From Paludibacteraceae bacterium (GTDB lineage Bacteria > Bacteroidota > Bacteroidia > Bacteroidales > Paludibacteraceae): a stretch of 39,904 nt of DNA. The translations under genes and the position numbers were made by a program. The notes under the pieces are model-generated. The model ran no database searches, was not told where the DNA came from, and saw only the letters and a program-made list of their open reading frames with translations. Each line of letters starts with the position of its first letter. Within the stretch, counting starts at the first letter, position 1. Below, piece by piece: positions 23,727 to 33,717 of this stretch. The stretch spans positions 1-39,904 of the forward strand of contig JAKSNK010000016.1 of NCBI GenBank assembly GCA_024399835.1. Direction: 5' to 3'.

Positions 23727-24679
23727 CCCTGTCTGTCGTCATAGCAACCTACAATGGCGCTCGCTTCTTGCGTGAGCAGTTGGACAGCATCTATGCCCAA
23801 ACGCACCTGCCTGACGAGGTGGTGGTGAGCGATGACGGTTCAACCGACGGGACATTAGCCATTTTGGAGGAATATAAGCAGCGCTACGGACTCAAGTATT
23901 CCGTCAACGAAGGAACACATGGCGTGAATGCCAATTTCTTTCGGGCCATTAGTCAGAGTACAGGCGATTATATTCAAATTTGCGACCAAGACGATGTTTG
24001 GTTAGCAAACAAATTGCAAATTCATTACGATACGCTCCATCAGATGTCTCAAGATGTGCCATCGTTGGTTTCTTCGTGGATGGGGCATATAGACGCGAAC
24101 GGTGAACTGATGGTACCCTTAACAGCTACTTCTTCCACCGCCGATTGGCGAGATACATTGATGACAACGTCACGGGGACAGGGCTGTACGATGATGTTTA
24201 ATAGTGCCTTAAAGGACAGAGTGTTGGAGGTTTATTATTCCAATCCCTTGGCAGATACCGTTTGCTATGATGTGCTTATTGGTTTTACGGCAGCTATTTT
24301 TGGGGTAAAAAATAACTTGGGTACCCCCCTTATGCTGTATCGCCATCATGGTGGCAATGTGGTAGATAAGTGGGGTCCGCATAGTAAACCGTTCTGGACG
24401 AAGGTGGTCGATATGCAGACGTATTATCCGTTTTTGCAGGATTATCGTTTCCGCGAATTGAGCGTTGTTTATGACCTTTATTCGTCGATGCAGATGCCGC
24501 AAGATATTCGTACTTATTTGCAACAGGCGCAATTGGTACACCGCTCAACGTATTGGAAAGGATTATACCTCCTTCTGCAAATGACCGAATTGACAGGGGG
24601 CATAAAAGCAAAACTATTGCTGCTGTCTCCTATTGCCAAAACACTTAAATGGATAGAACAACGATGGGTAAACCATTAG
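23723..24679 (+). CDS. glycosyltransferase family 2
   Basis: 318 aa, GT-A fold. Start SVVIATYNGARFLREQLDSI; nucleotide-binding VVSDDGSTDGT; metal-binding ICDQDDVW (residues about 88-95), the form common in rhamnosyl- and related transferases of surface polysaccharides. The C-terminus carries helices that may touch the membrane. It overlaps both the EpsG-like gene (4 bp) and the next gene (16 bp). Donor and acceptor sugars cannot be deduced. Confidence 0.9.
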   Translation: MTLSVVIATYNGARFLREQLDSIYAQTHLPDEVVVSDDGSTDGTLAILEEYKQRYGLKYSVNEGTHGVNANFFRAISQSTGDYIQICDQDDVWLANKLQIHYDTLHQMSQDVPSLVSSWMGHIDANGELMVPLTATSSTADWRDTLMTTSRGQGCTMMFNSALKDRVLEVYYSNPLADTVCYDVLIGFTAAIFGVKNNLGTPLMLYRHHGGNVVDKWGPHSKPFWTKVVDMQTYYPFLQDYRFRELSVVYDLYSSMQMPQDIRTYLQQAQLVHRSTYWKGLYLLLQMTELTGGIKAKLLLLSPIAKTLKWIEQRWVNH

Positions 24680-25716
24680 CTATATATTACTTAGATAATC
24701 CGAAAGTTGCCGTAACAGGTGGGCAAAAGTACAATGCTCGGTTGAAGCAATGTTTAACGGATTACTCAGGTATTTCTATTACTGATATGCCGCAGATGTT
24801 TGGCTATTACCGTGGGTGGAAATATCCTTTGGCACCCCTACTGGAGTTGGGCAGATTGCGTGCGTTCAAGCGGGGTGATATCGTTTTCTTTAGCGATACG
24901 GCCTATTTATATCACTTGTTGTTGCTGACGCTGTCCGGAATGTTCAAACACACCTACAATGTGTGTATCATTCATCACTTCCCGTGGTTGGGACAAAAGG
25001 GACTTGTGGCCGGTATAAGAAAGGTGCTGATGAAATGGTATTATCGCCAAATGAATGAAATCATCGTGCCCAGTCCCTTCACGTTAGATGTGGCAAAACA
25101 CACCTTCCCATCGGTAAAAACGACGTATATTCCTTTGCCGTTTGAGCATCGGTTTGCGCCGGCAGCGAATTATGAAAAAGGGTATCTCCTGTTTGTGGGA
25201 ACAGTCGAACCGCGTAAGGGTATTCATCTGCTGTTGGAGGCGCTGACGCATATCAAGAGTGACTATCAGTTACATATAGTTGGTCAGGTCGTCGATGACT
25301 GCTATATGCAACGGTTGAAGCAGTATATTACGGCGCATGATTTGGATAGTAAGGTGATTTTTGAGGGTGCTGCGGACAAAGAGCAATTAAATCGGTTCTA
25401 CGACCGTGCCGAACTGTTTGTTTTTCCGTCTCAATTAGAGGGATACGGTATTGTACTCATTGAAGCCATGCAACACGGCTTGCCTATCGTGGCTTTTGAC
25501 AATACGGCTATGCCCTATTCCATCGAAGACGGGGTGAATGGCTATTTGGTTCAGAATAAGAACACCACGGCGATGGCGGAGAAAATAGAACAAATAATGG
25601 GGAATGAAGATGAGCGAGCAAAAATACAGGACGGCATCAAACAACATATCAACCTCTTGCATACACAAAACGATTTTGTGGCAGGTGTGCATTCTTTTTG
25701 GAACAATTTAATATGA
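24664..25716 (+). CDS. glycosyltransferase family 4 (group 1)
   Basis: 350 aa with the ATG at 24664 (in-frame ATG at 24649 possible). GT-B fold. The C-terminal domain has the GT4 pattern: LLFVGTVEPRKGIHLLLEAL, IFEGAADKEQLNRFY, then FPSQLEGYGIVLIEAMQHGL with the E-x7-E motif (EGYGIVLIE). The N-terminal domain includes IIHHFPWLG. It overlaps the upstream gene by 16 bp and the downstream gene by ATGA. Confidence 0.9.
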   Translation: MGKPLAIYYLDNPKVAVTGGQKYNARLKQCLTDYSGISITDMPQMFGYYRGWKYPLAPLLELGRLRAFKRGDIVFFSDTAYLYHLLLLTLSGMFKHTYNVCIIHHFPWLGQKGLVAGIRKVLMKWYYRQMNEIIVPSPFTLDVAKHTFPSVKTTYIPLPFEHRFAPAANYEKGYLLFVGTVEPRKGIHLLLEALTHIKSDYQLHIVGQVVDDCYMQRLKQYITAHDLDSKVIFEGAADKEQLNRFYDRAELFVFPSQLEGYGIVLIEAMQHGLPIVAFDNTAMPYSIEDGVNGYLVQNKNTTAMAEKIEQIMGNEDERAKIQDGIKQHINLLHTQNDFVAGVHSFWNNLI

Positions 25717-26450
25717 TACCCAAGATAATCCATTACTGCTGGTTAAGCGATGAGCCCTATCCCGACAAGATTCGCTACTGCATAGATTCGTGGAAACGTG
25801 TGTTACCCGACTATGAAATACGGTTGTGGGACGCACATCGGTTTGATATTGAATCGGTTGCGTGGGTGAAGGAGGCGTATCAGAGCAAGAAATATGCCTT
25901 TGCTGCGGACTATATTCGTTGCTATGTCCTCTACCACTACGGAGGTATTTATTTGGATTCGGACGTGGAGGTCATTAAGCCCTTTGATGACCTGTTGGCA
26001 TTGTCTTATTTCTTGGGAAAAGAACGTGTATCCGGTTGCATAGAGGCAGCCACTATGGGAGCAGAGAAGGGACATCTGTTGTTCCGATACCTGATGGATT
26101 ATTATGAAAATCAACATTTTATAGAGAATGGCAAACCCAATACATGCGTTATGCCACGTATCATGCAGGACATCATTGCCACACATTTCACCCTACGGGA
26201 AATAGCCACTCCCAATGACTTTGTGGCAGCGTCCAATACCATCTGTCTCTTGCCGTCGGACTATTTCTCGCCAAAGGAGAATGAACAACTATATTTGACC
26301 CCAAACACCTATTCCATTCATCATTATGCCGGCACGTGGCAATCGCCGATATACAGAAAGTTGCGTCTGCTGACTTTGCGCCTGCTTGGTGTCAAGGGCA
26401 AGCAGTGGATAGCACATTTATTACACACCTATTTGCATAAACAACAGTAA
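25713..26450 (+). CDS. GT32-like capsular polysaccharide glycosyltransferase
   Basis: 245 aa from the ATG at 25713 (ATGA overlap); the in-frame TTG at 25698 is less likely. It starts with MIPKIIHYCWLSDEPYPD, the classic opening of the Gly_transf_sug/OCH1-like group. The metal-binding DXD motif is in GGIYLDSDVEV (about residues 86-92), with FAADYIRCYVLYHYGG just before. The C-terminal SIHHYAGTW is also typical. Transfers a sugar from a nucleotide donor; the specific sugar is unknown. Confidence 0.9.
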   Translation: MIPKIIHYCWLSDEPYPDKIRYCIDSWKRVLPDYEIRLWDAHRFDIESVAWVKEAYQSKKYAFAADYIRCYVLYHYGGIYLDSDVEVIKPFDDLLALSYFLGKERVSGCIEAATMGAEKGHLLFRYLMDYYENQHFIENGKPNTCVMPRIMQDIIATHFTLREIATPNDFVAASNTICLLPSDYFSPKENEQLYLTPNTYSIHHYAGTWQSPIYRKLRLLTLRLLGVKGKQWIAHLLHTYLHKQQ

Positions 26451-26453
26451 CTT

Positions 26454-27566
26454 ATGAGTAAATACAAGATAGCGTTTGTAGGTAATAGTTCGCTCACGAT
26501 GATGAATTTCCGGCTGGGGGTGATGACGGAGTTGAACAAGGATTATGAGGTAACGATGGTTACGCCTCAGGACAGCGATGTTACGCCCGTCGTAGAGGCA
26601 GGTATTCGCTACATACCCATTCAGGTGGACTGCAAGGGGCTGAATCCTTTTAAGGACCTAAAACTGATTCGGGATTTGCAGGTTCTGTTCCAAAAGGAGC
26701 AATTTGATTTTGTCTTCTTATACACCGTCAAACCTATCTTATACGGGGCGATGGCTGCATCTCGTAATCACATTGCACACGTGGCTGTGGTTACCGGATT
26801 GGGGTACTCTTTTATCCGGCGGAACTGGCTTTTCTATGTCTCTTGCTGCTTGCATCGTTTTGCCCTGCGGCACACCAATGGCGTGTGGTTCCTCAATCAG
26901 GACGACTGTGACGCCTTTGTCAAGTGGCATCTCATTCCACAGAAAAAAACACACGTCATTCACGGCGAAGGTGTGAATACTACCTATTTTCAATCACAGA
27001 ATCCGCCCGACACGACCTTCAAGTTTCTCCACTGTGGTCGTATGCTCAGGAGCAAAGGGGTCGAATTGTATGTGCAAGCTGCGGCCTTGCTGAAAAAAGA
27101 GTATCCAAATGTGGAGTGGCAGTTATTAGGTCCGTTGGACACGCTCAATAGGGACGCTATCACCACCCGGGAAATGGAGGAGTGGGTGCGAAGCGGCATC
27201 ATTGAATACCTCGGTGTCACCAAAGATGTCCGCCCCTATTTAGACAAGTGTTCTTGTGTGGTGCTGCCCTCGTATTACATGGAGGGTGTTCCTCGTTCGC
27301 TGATGGAGGCGGCTTCTATGGAGCGACCTATCATAACCACCGACTCGGTGGGGTGTAAAGATGTCGTATTGGACGGCGTCAATGGATTCTTGTGCGAGAA
27401 ACGCAGCGTAGAAAGTTTGCAAAAAGCCATGCGAATGGTACTGAACTTAGACCGGGAACGACTGGCCGAAATGGGACACGAAGGACGCAAACTGATGTTA
27501 CGTAAGTTCGACGAAAGTATTGTACTCAAGGAATATATTACCACCCTACAAAGCGCACTGAAATAG
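26454..27566 (+). CDS. glycosyltransferase family 4
   Basis: 370 aa, GT-B fold. The N-terminus YKIAFVGNSSLTMMNFRLGV and HVAVVTGLGYSFI are like those of GalNAc/fucosyl transferases of capsule clusters. The C-terminal donor domain has FLHCGRMLRSKGVELYVQAA, VVLPSYYMEGVPRSLMEAAS with the E-x7-E motif, and RPIITTDSVGCKDVV. It lies 3 bp after the GT32-like gene and 1 bp before the last transferase. Confidence 0.9.
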   Translation: MSKYKIAFVGNSSLTMMNFRLGVMTELNKDYEVTMVTPQDSDVTPVVEAGIRYIPIQVDCKGLNPFKDLKLIRDLQVLFQKEQFDFVFLYTVKPILYGAMAASRNHIAHVAVVTGLGYSFIRRNWLFYVSCCLHRFALRHTNGVWFLNQDDCDAFVKWHLIPQKKTHVIHGEGVNTTYFQSQNPPDTTFKFLHCGRMLRSKGVELYVQAAALLKKEYPNVEWQLLGPLDTLNRDAITTREMEEWVRSGIIEYLGVTKDVRPYLDKCSCVVLPSYYMEGVPRSLMEAASMERPIITTDSVGCKDVVLDGVNGFLCEKRSVESLQKAMRMVLNLDRERLAEMGHEGRKLMLRKFDESIVLKEYITTLQSALK

Positions 27567-27567
27567 T

Positions 27568-28383
27568 ATGCTGAATATCAGTATCGTCCTATATAACCCC
27601 GATTGGACACAGGTGACCAACCTGTGCGAAGAACTGTTGCGCGGCGCTTGCACGAGGAAGATATATCTTGTGGACAATTCCAAGCAGCAAACATCCAACC
27701 TTCCTCTTTCCTCGAGTAAAGTAGAGTATATCTGGAATGGCGGACAGAATCTTGGCTACGGCAGGGCGCATAATATCGCTATTCGGCAATCTGTGCGTTG
27801 GCATACGCCTTTTCACCTTGTCATCAATGCCGACGTGTGGATTAAGGCAGAGGACTTGGACCTGCTGCACGATTTTATAATGAATCAACCGGCTGTGGGT
27901 ATGCTCATGCCCAAGGTCGTTTACCCCAACGGTCAGTTGCAGTATTTGTGCAAACTGCTACCCACGCCGTTGGACGTTTTTGGGCGTCGTTTCTTGCCCT
28001 CGTTCCTCACGCGCAGGCGCAACGCGCGCTATGAATTAAGGTGTACCGGCTATAATAGACCGATGAACGTGCCCTATCTCAGCGGCTGTTTCATGTTGCT
28101 GCGAACGGAGGCGGTACTCAAGGCACGGCTCTTTGACGAACGCTACTTCATGTACCCCGAAGATATAGACCTTACGCGCACTATTCATCGGGATTATTTG
28201 ACGCTCTTTTACCCCGAGGTCACCATCGTACACGACCATGCACAGGCGTCGTACCACTCTTGGCGCATGACGTGGGTGCATATTGTCAATATGTGCCGTT
28301 ATTTCAATAAATGGGGCTGGTTCTTCGACCGCGACCGTCGGCTATTTAATCGTATGGTATTGACCGATACCTCTCAAAATTAG
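27568..28383 (+). CDS. glycosyltransferase family 2
   Basis: 271 aa, GT-A fold. NISIVLYNPDWTQVTNLCEE at the start, WNGGQNLGYGRAHNIAI, the LVINADVWI strand carrying the DxD equivalent, then NVPYLSGCFMLLRTEAV and YFMYPEDIDLTRTI (ED catalytic motif), all in the order of rhamnosyltransferase-type GT2 enzymes. Last gene of the cluster; its stop overlaps the convergent rodA by 4 bp. Confidence 0.9.
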   Translation: MLNISIVLYNPDWTQVTNLCEELLRGACTRKIYLVDNSKQQTSNLPLSSSKVEYIWNGGQNLGYGRAHNIAIRQSVRWHTPFHLVINADVWIKAEDLDLLHDFIMNQPAVGMLMPKVVYPNGQLQYLCKLLPTPLDVFGRRFLPSFLTRRRNARYELRCTGYNRPMNVPYLSGCFMLLRTEAVLKARLFDERYFMYPEDIDLTRTIHRDYLTLFYPEVTIVHDHAQASYHSWRMTWVHIVNMCRYFNKWGWFFDRDRRLFNRMVLTDTSQN

Positions 28384-29525
28384 TGCAACTTATTCACGCG
28401 ACTGGCATCGAGCCGCAGCAGGATAAACAGCAGCAGGGTGAAGCCCCACAGGGACGAACCGCCGTAACTGAACATCGGCAATGGAATACCTATCACGGGC
28501 AATAACCCCAACACCATACCGACATTGATAATCAAATGCACGAGAAAAATACTGGCCACCGAGTAGGCATATACCTGACTAAACGTGTCCCGTTGCCGTT
28601 CGGCTATCATAATAAGGCGCAAGATAAAGGCCAAGTATATTAGCAAAACTAATGTAGAACCGACAAATCCCCACTCTTCGCCTACTGTGCAGAAAATAAA
28701 GTCGGTGTCCTGCTCCGGCACAAACTTCATCTTGGTCTGCGTTCCTTTCAAATAACCCTTACCCCAGAATCCGCCGGAACCGACCGCAATCAGTGACTGA
28801 TTCACATTATATCCTGCTCCCGTCGGGTCTTCTTTGATGCCCAGCAACACCTCAATACGTGTCTTTTGGTGGGGCTCAAACACCTTGTCTAACCATTTAT
28901 CGGGTATCCAACCGCACTTCATCACCACCACAAACACAATAGCCACAATCACGCCACTGCCCATGATTTTGCCTGTCATACCTTGCCGGTAGAGGGGCAG
29001 CAGGAAGGCACCAAAGACGAGGGCTGACCCTGTTTCTTTTTGCATAATCATGATGATAGCCATTGGTATGAGTACCATCACGCAGGGGACTACCAAATCT
29101 TTCCACGTCTCTACGCGGTAGCCGTATCGTCCCATGTACTTGGCAATGGCGATGGCGGTGAAGCACTTGGCAAACTCTGCCGGCTGCAAACTGACAGGGC
29201 CGAAAGTAATCCACGACAGTGAACCTTTGATATCGTGTGCCAAGAAAGGTGTGGCAATCAGCAACAAGATGGTGGCGCCATAGAACCAATACCCCAGCAC
29301 ATCGTAGGTCTTTTCGTCTATCAGTAGGATGCAGAATCCCACGACCATAGCCGTCATCAGCCACACGAACTGTTTACCGGCACGGTTGTCAAACGAGAAA
29401 ATGCTTGTTTGCTCGAAACTGTAACCGGCCCCGTAGATGTTCATCCAGCCAAATAGTGCCAGAGCAAGGAATAACCCAATCGTTATCCAATCTACTCCGC
29501 TCCATATATTATTCCGCTGATTCAT
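28380..29525 (-). CDS. rodA: rod-shape glycosyltransferase RodA
   Basis: 381 aa, SEDS family peptidoglycan polymerase with about ten membrane segments. It polymerises lipid II together with PBP2 in the elongasome. Signatures: WITFGPVSLQPAEFAK, PEQDTDFIFCTVGEEWGFVG and GIPLPMFSYGGSSL. Last gene of mreB-mreC-mreD-mrdA-rodA, 3 bp after mrdA; RodA rather than FtsW is supported by this context. Confidence 0.95.
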   Translation of the reverse strand: MNQRNNIWSGVDWITIGLFLALALFGWMNIYGAGYSFEQTSIFSFDNRAGKQFVWLMTAMVVGFCILLIDEKTYDVLGYWFYGATILLLIATPFLAHDIKGSLSWITFGPVSLQPAEFAKCFTAIAIAKYMGRYGYRVETWKDLVVPCVMVLIPMAIIMIMQKETGSALVFGAFLLPLYRQGMTGKIMGSGVIVAIVFVVVMKCGWIPDKWLDKVFEPHQKTRIEVLLGIKEDPTGAGYNVNQSLIAVGSGGFWGKGYLKGTQTKMKFVPEQDTDFIFCTVGEEWGFVGSTLVLLIYLAFILRLIMIAERQRDTFSQVYAYSVASIFLVHLIINVGMVLGLLPVIGIPLPMFSYGGSSLWGFTLLLFILLRLDASRVNKLH

Positions 29526-29528
29526 CGC

Positions 29529-31355
29529 CTATTCTCTGTTCTCTGTTATCTGTTCTTCGTCCGCTAATTCGGGATAGTGTTTACTTAGGTATGCGTCTAT
29601 CATCTTGACGGCTACCGGGCACGCCCATGTGGCACCAAAGCCCACGTTCTCCACCGCAATGGCAACGGCTATCTTGGGGTTGTCCTTGGGGGCATAACCG
29701 ATAAAGATGGCGTGGTCTTTGCCGTGTGAGTTCTGTACCGTACCGGTCTTACCGCAGATGTGCCATTTGGGCACGTTGTGCCAACGGCCGGTACCGTTGG
29801 TCATCACCCTTTCCATTCCGTCCTTGACTATCTTGAAATATGCCCCGTCTATGCCTGTCTCGTGCCGTTTGTCGGCTTGCAGATAGGTGGAGTCGTTGTG
29901 CAGCAGGTGGGGGGTGATATAGTAGCCCTCGTTGGCAATACAGGCGGCTTGGTTGGCCAACTGGAGTGGTGTCACCAGCACCTCGCCTTGACCGATGGAG
30001 AGTGAACGTATCGTGATGGCTTTCCAACCCGTTTTGCCGTAGAAACGGTCATAGAGTTTGGTCGATGGAATAGAACCGCCTTTTTGGTCGGGCACGTCGG
30101 AGTCCTCAAATTTCTGCCCTAAGCCAAAGCGCATTATACCTTCTCGCCACAACTCATACCGGTGGCGGAAATGTTTGTTGCCTTTGCCGTAACCGTCCAT
30201 CTGCAGCAGGTCACGGAACGCGCACCAGTAATAGGGGTTGCAACTCTGCTCAATCGCCATACCTAAATCGACGGGGCTGCCGTGGTGGTGAGTACACTTG
30301 ATAGGCGTCGATTGGGGACCGTTGCACGGATAGCGTGTGTCCGGCGTTATGCCGCCTTGGTCCAGTGCCACGAGGGTTTGCAGGGTCTTGAAGGTCGAAC
30401 CGGGAGGATACATGGCTTGAGTCGCCCTGTTCATCAGCGGTTTGGACGGATTGCCCAACAGGGCCATGTAGTTGTTACCGCGGGCTTTGCCCACTAAATC
30501 CTTCGGGTTCCACCCGGGCATACTGACCAGCGCCAATATCTCACCTGTTTGGGGTTCTATCGCCACGGCACTGCCGATATGTTCGCCGATTAACTCTTCG
30601 GCCATGCTTTGGATGTCAATGTCTATACCCAAATGCAAGTTGATGCCGGCTGTGGGTGTACGGTCCTCTTCGCCGTTGTTGTATGAACCCTGAATACGTC
30701 CTCGGCTGTCACGCAACAGCACCTCTACGCCGTTCTCGCCGCGCAGTTGTTTTTCGTACTGCTTTTCCACACCGTCTCGGCCGGAATAGTCACCTTGCCT
30801 GTAACTGGGGTCACGTTCCAAATCGCGCTCGTTCACCTCGCCCACACTGCCTAAGATATGACAGGCACTGTTGTAGGTGTAGTCGCGCAAGGTACGCTTG
30901 CGGATGCTCACCCCCGGAAAACTGTATAACCGCTCTTGCAGCAACGATATATCTTCTTTCTTGAGTTGCCCCATAAACACCTGTGGCGTGTATTTGGAGA
31001 AGCCGCGGTTCTTGCGGCGGTCACTGATTTGACTGATACGCTCACGGTAGGCAACGGTGTCTATACTTAGGCACTGACAGAAAGAGAGGGTGTCGAAGTT
31101 ACTGCCCATCTCGCGCATGATAATCAGCACCTCGTAGATGGGTTGGTTGAAGACCAAAAGGGAGTCGTTGCGGTCGTAAATCAGTCCGCGCGCAGCATAA
31201 ACGGGCTGCCGTACAAGGGCGTTATTGTCTGCTTTCTCGCGGCGGGATTGGTCAACGATTTGTAGGGCAAACAGCCGCACGATATAAATCGCCACCACTG
31301 CTATGGCAATGCCGGCTATCACATAACGTCGTTTGTAGTACGTGTCGTTGATCAT
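29529..31355 (-). CDS. mrdA: penicillin-binding protein 2 (elongation transpeptidase)
   Basis: 608 aa. Single N-terminal membrane anchor (VIAGIAIAVVAIYIVRLFAL), then the PBP dimerisation domain with GLIYDRNDSLL and YTYNSACHILGSVGEV, then the transpeptidase domain with all three catalytic motifs: PGSTFKTL (SxxK), EQSCNPYYW (SxN) and CGKTGTVQNS (KTG). The length is normal. It overlaps mreD by 4 bp and precedes rodA, its SEDS partner. Confidence 0.96.
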   Translation of the reverse strand: MINDTYYKRRYVIAGIAIAVVAIYIVRLFALQIVDQSRREKADNNALVRQPVYAARGLIYDRNDSLLVFNQPIYEVLIIMREMGSNFDTLSFCQCLSIDTVAYRERISQISDRRKNRGFSKYTPQVFMGQLKKEDISLLQERLYSFPGVSIRKRTLRDYTYNSACHILGSVGEVNERDLERDPSYRQGDYSGRDGVEKQYEKQLRGENGVEVLLRDSRGRIQGSYNNGEEDRTPTAGINLHLGIDIDIQSMAEELIGEHIGSAVAIEPQTGEILALVSMPGWNPKDLVGKARGNNYMALLGNPSKPLMNRATQAMYPPGSTFKTLQTLVALDQGGITPDTRYPCNGPQSTPIKCTHHHGSPVDLGMAIEQSCNPYYWCAFRDLLQMDGYGKGNKHFRHRYELWREGIMRFGLGQKFEDSDVPDQKGGSIPSTKLYDRFYGKTGWKAITIRSLSIGQGEVLVTPLQLANQAACIANEGYYITPHLLHNDSTYLQADKRHETGIDGAYFKIVKDGMERVMTNGTGRWHNVPKWHICGKTGTVQNSHGKDHAIFIGYAPKDNPKIAVAIAVENVGFGATWACPVAVKMIDAYLSKHYPELADEEQITENRE

Positions 31356-31846
31356 TGTTGCGTCCTGTCATATAGGAAGAATAGTACGAACGTTACCAGC
31401 GAACTGAGTATGATATTCATCAGCAGCCACCAGCCGTGTGCCAAACTCCAGTGTTCCAACACGAGTACCAAACTATGGTGTAGCACAATCATGATGGCAG
31501 CGGTGGTGAGGCATTGCCAAGCACCGATGGTGTTGGTGCAGGTTTGTGTGGCGATGCGTTGCGACTCCTGTACCAAGCGACCGACCAGCAACGGCCGGAC
31601 ATAACTAATCGCCACGCACGCTGCCATGTGTACGCCTGCCGTGGAGCAGATGGCGTCCATAATCAGACCTACTGCCGCACCTACCAGCATCTCCGCCCAA
31701 CGGGGAAGGGTCATCGGCAGCATAACCAGTCCGATGATGTAGATATACGGGTGAAACACCCCCAACCAATGCAGGTTGTTGACAAACAGCCCTTGCAATA
31801 GTATCAGCAGGACGATGCGAACAATATGGCGGAGGACGTTATTCAT
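31352..31846 (-). CDS. mreD: rod-shape protein MreD
   Basis: 164 aa, small multi-pass inner-membrane protein of the elongasome. Weakly conserved sequence, but the opening IVRIVLLILLQGLFVNNLHW, the WAEMLVGAAVGLIMDAIC region and the position between mreC (8-bp overlap) and mrdA (4-bp overlap) support the call. Confidence 0.9.
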   Translation of the reverse strand: MNNVLRHIVRIVLLILLQGLFVNNLHWLGVFHPYIYIIGLVMLPMTLPRWAEMLVGAAVGLIMDAICSTAGVHMAACVAISYVRPLLVGRLVQESQRIATQTCTNTIGAWQCLTTAAIMIVLHHSLVLVLEHWSLAHGWWLLMNIILSSLVTFVLFFLYDRTQQ

Positions 31847-32675
31847 CGTGAAGGGAATCTATTTCGTTGCGCATGGTGTTGTCTAAGACCTGCACGTAAT
31901 TGAGTTTGCCAAAGTCGGTACTCAGGCGCAGGCGAATGTCGTAGTAATTGTCGCCATCGTCCAAGCGCACTTTGTCGGCTATGCCTATCATCATGCCTTC
32001 GGGGAAGGTGGAGGTCATTCCGCTGGTAATTATCGTGTCGCCCTCCTCAATGGAGGTGTGTCGTCCTATCTCCATCAGTTGAACATAGTGCGACTGCATT
32101 CCGTTCCAATGCGTAAAACCTATTTCACCGTTTTTCTTGATGCGTGCCGAGATGTTGATGCTGGTGTGTATCAGCGGTACCACAAGCGCAAAATGCTCGT
32201 TCACCTTGCTCACCACACCCACAATGGACTCGCCGCAAATCACACCCATACCACTCTTTATGCCGTCCCGTTTGCCCTTGTTGAGCGTAAGGAAATTATG
32301 CTCCTGATGAGTGGTAATGTCTATCACCTTGGCGGGGATAATACGGTAACCGAGATGGGCATAATGATAGGGTATGCTGTCTTGCCAACCACTGTCTTCG
32401 GCGTACTGCTCCAACCGGTTTCGCAACTGCTGAACTTCCGTCTGCAGTTGACATATCTGCTCGTTCAGTTGCTCGTTTTGACGGCTCAACTGGAAGTAGT
32501 TTGCCGTGTTGGCTCCTGCTTCGTTAATTCCTGCCACCATCTGGTTGGCAGAGGTGAACAGCGTCGCTTGCGAATAGGACTGGTAATGGGTTATCAGCCA
32601 AATAGCCACCGCCTCCAATAGTAGGAAGAGGAGGAGGTGGCTATAGCGTACTATGAAGTCCAGTAGGTTTCTCAC
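31839..32675 (-). CDS. mreC: rod-shape protein MreC
   Basis: 278 aa. Short cytoplasmic start, one membrane segment (HLLLFLLLEAVAIWLI), a coiled coil (about 60-95: NEQLNEQICQLQTEVQQLRN) and a beta-barrel periplasmic domain with VIDITTHQEHNFLTLNKGKR, DGIKSGMGVICGESIVGVV and IITSGMTSTFPEGMMIGI. It scaffolds PBP2 and other elongasome members. It overlaps mreB by 4 bp. Confidence 0.94.
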   Translation of the reverse strand: MRNLLDFIVRYSHLLLFLLLEAVAIWLITHYQSYSQATLFTSANQMVAGINEAGANTANYFQLSRQNEQLNEQICQLQTEVQQLRNRLEQYAEDSGWQDSIPYHYAHLGYRIIPAKVIDITTHQEHNFLTLNKGKRDGIKSGMGVICGESIVGVVSKVNEHFALVVPLIHTSINISARIKKNGEIGFTHWNGMQSHYVQLMEIGRHTSIEEGDTIITSGMTSTFPEGMMIGIADKVRLDDGDNYYDIRLRLSTDFGKLNYVQVLDNTMRNEIDSLHDE

Positions 32676-33691
32676 CTAATCAGGAAACTGAAGTTCTGGG
32701 TATTCTTCAGGGCAACGCCGGTACCCCGCGCAACGCAGTGCAACGGGTCTTCGGCTACATGGAATGGTATGGTAATCTTGGCAGTCAAGCGTTCTGCCAA
32801 ACCGTGCAACAGGGCACCGCCGCCTGTCAACCATATACCGCGTTTCACAATGTCGGCATACAACTCGGGAGGTGTCGTCTCCAGCGCCAATAGGATAGCG
32901 TTCTCTATCTTGGCAATGGATTTCTCGAGGCAGTGCGCAATCTCCTGATAGGACACAGGCACGCGCATCGGCAGGGCAGTCACTTTATTCGGACCTATTA
33001 CCACAAAGTCCTCCAGCGGCTCTGCCAGTTCGGGAATGGCACTACCTACGGCTATCTTGATGCGCTCGGCAGTGGGCTCGTCGATACGGATGTTGTGCAT
33101 ACGGCCCATATACTCCACGATGTCCGCATTGAAGTCGTCACCGGCTATCTTGATACTCTTGTTCGTAACGATACCGCCCAACGATATAACAGCTATCTCG
33201 GTCGTACCACCACCTATATCTACCACCATGCAGCCCTCCGGACTCTCTACGTCTATACCCATACCAATCGCTGCGGCCATTGGCTCATAAATCATATAGA
33301 CATCTCGTCCGCCGGCATGTTCCGAACTGTCACGCACCGCACGTATCTCCACTTCCGTACTGCCCGAAGGGATACATACCACCATACGAATACTCGGACT
33401 GAACAGACGCGAGGAATGCGGCATCATCTTTATCATGCCACGAATCATCATCTCGCAGGCGTAGAAGTCGGCTATCACACCGTCCCGTAAGGGGCGTACG
33501 GTGCGAATGATGCTGCCGCCCTTACCAATCATCTGTTGTGCCTTACGTCCCACGGCCATCATCTTGTTGTCGGCTACGTTAATAGCCACTACCGACGGCT
33601 CATCTACCACTACTTGGTCGTCCACCATGATGATCGTGTTGGCTGTACCAAGGTCAATGGCTATCTCTTGTGTTAATGAAAAAAGACCCAT
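32672..33691 (-). CDS. mreB: rod-shape determining actin homologue MreB
   Basis: 339 aa from the ATG at 33691; the open frame continues upstream, but the promoter at 33718-33749 and homology (MGLFSLTQEIAIDLGTANTI) fix this start. Actin-fold motifs: phosphate 1 IDLGTANTI, connect and phosphate 2 MVVDIGGGTTEIAVISLGG, adenosine motif WLTGGGALLHGL. Cytoplasmic filament that positions cell-wall synthesis. First gene of the mre-mrdA-rodA operon. Confidence 0.96.
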   Translation of the reverse strand: MGLFSLTQEIAIDLGTANTIIMVDDQVVVDEPSVVAINVADNKMMAVGRKAQQMIGKGGSIIRTVRPLRDGVIADFYACEMMIRGMIKMMPHSSRLFSPSIRMVVCIPSGSTEVEIRAVRDSSEHAGGRDVYMIYEPMAAAIGMGIDVESPEGCMVVDIGGGTTEIAVISLGGIVTNKSIKIAGDDFNADIVEYMGRMHNIRIDEPTAERIKIAVGSAIPELAEPLEDFVVIGPNKVTALPMRVPVSYQEIAHCLEKSIAKIENAILLALETTPPELYADIVKRGIWLTGGGALLHGLAERLTAKITIPFHVAEDPLHCVARGTGVALKNTQNFSFLIR

Positions 33692-33717
33692 AATTGCTAT
33701 TTTATATATTTTGACTG

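Noticed and set aside
23520-23742. minus-strand reading frames over the end of the EpsG-like gene
   Set aside because: Shadows of a well-supported plus-strand gene; no domain resemblance.
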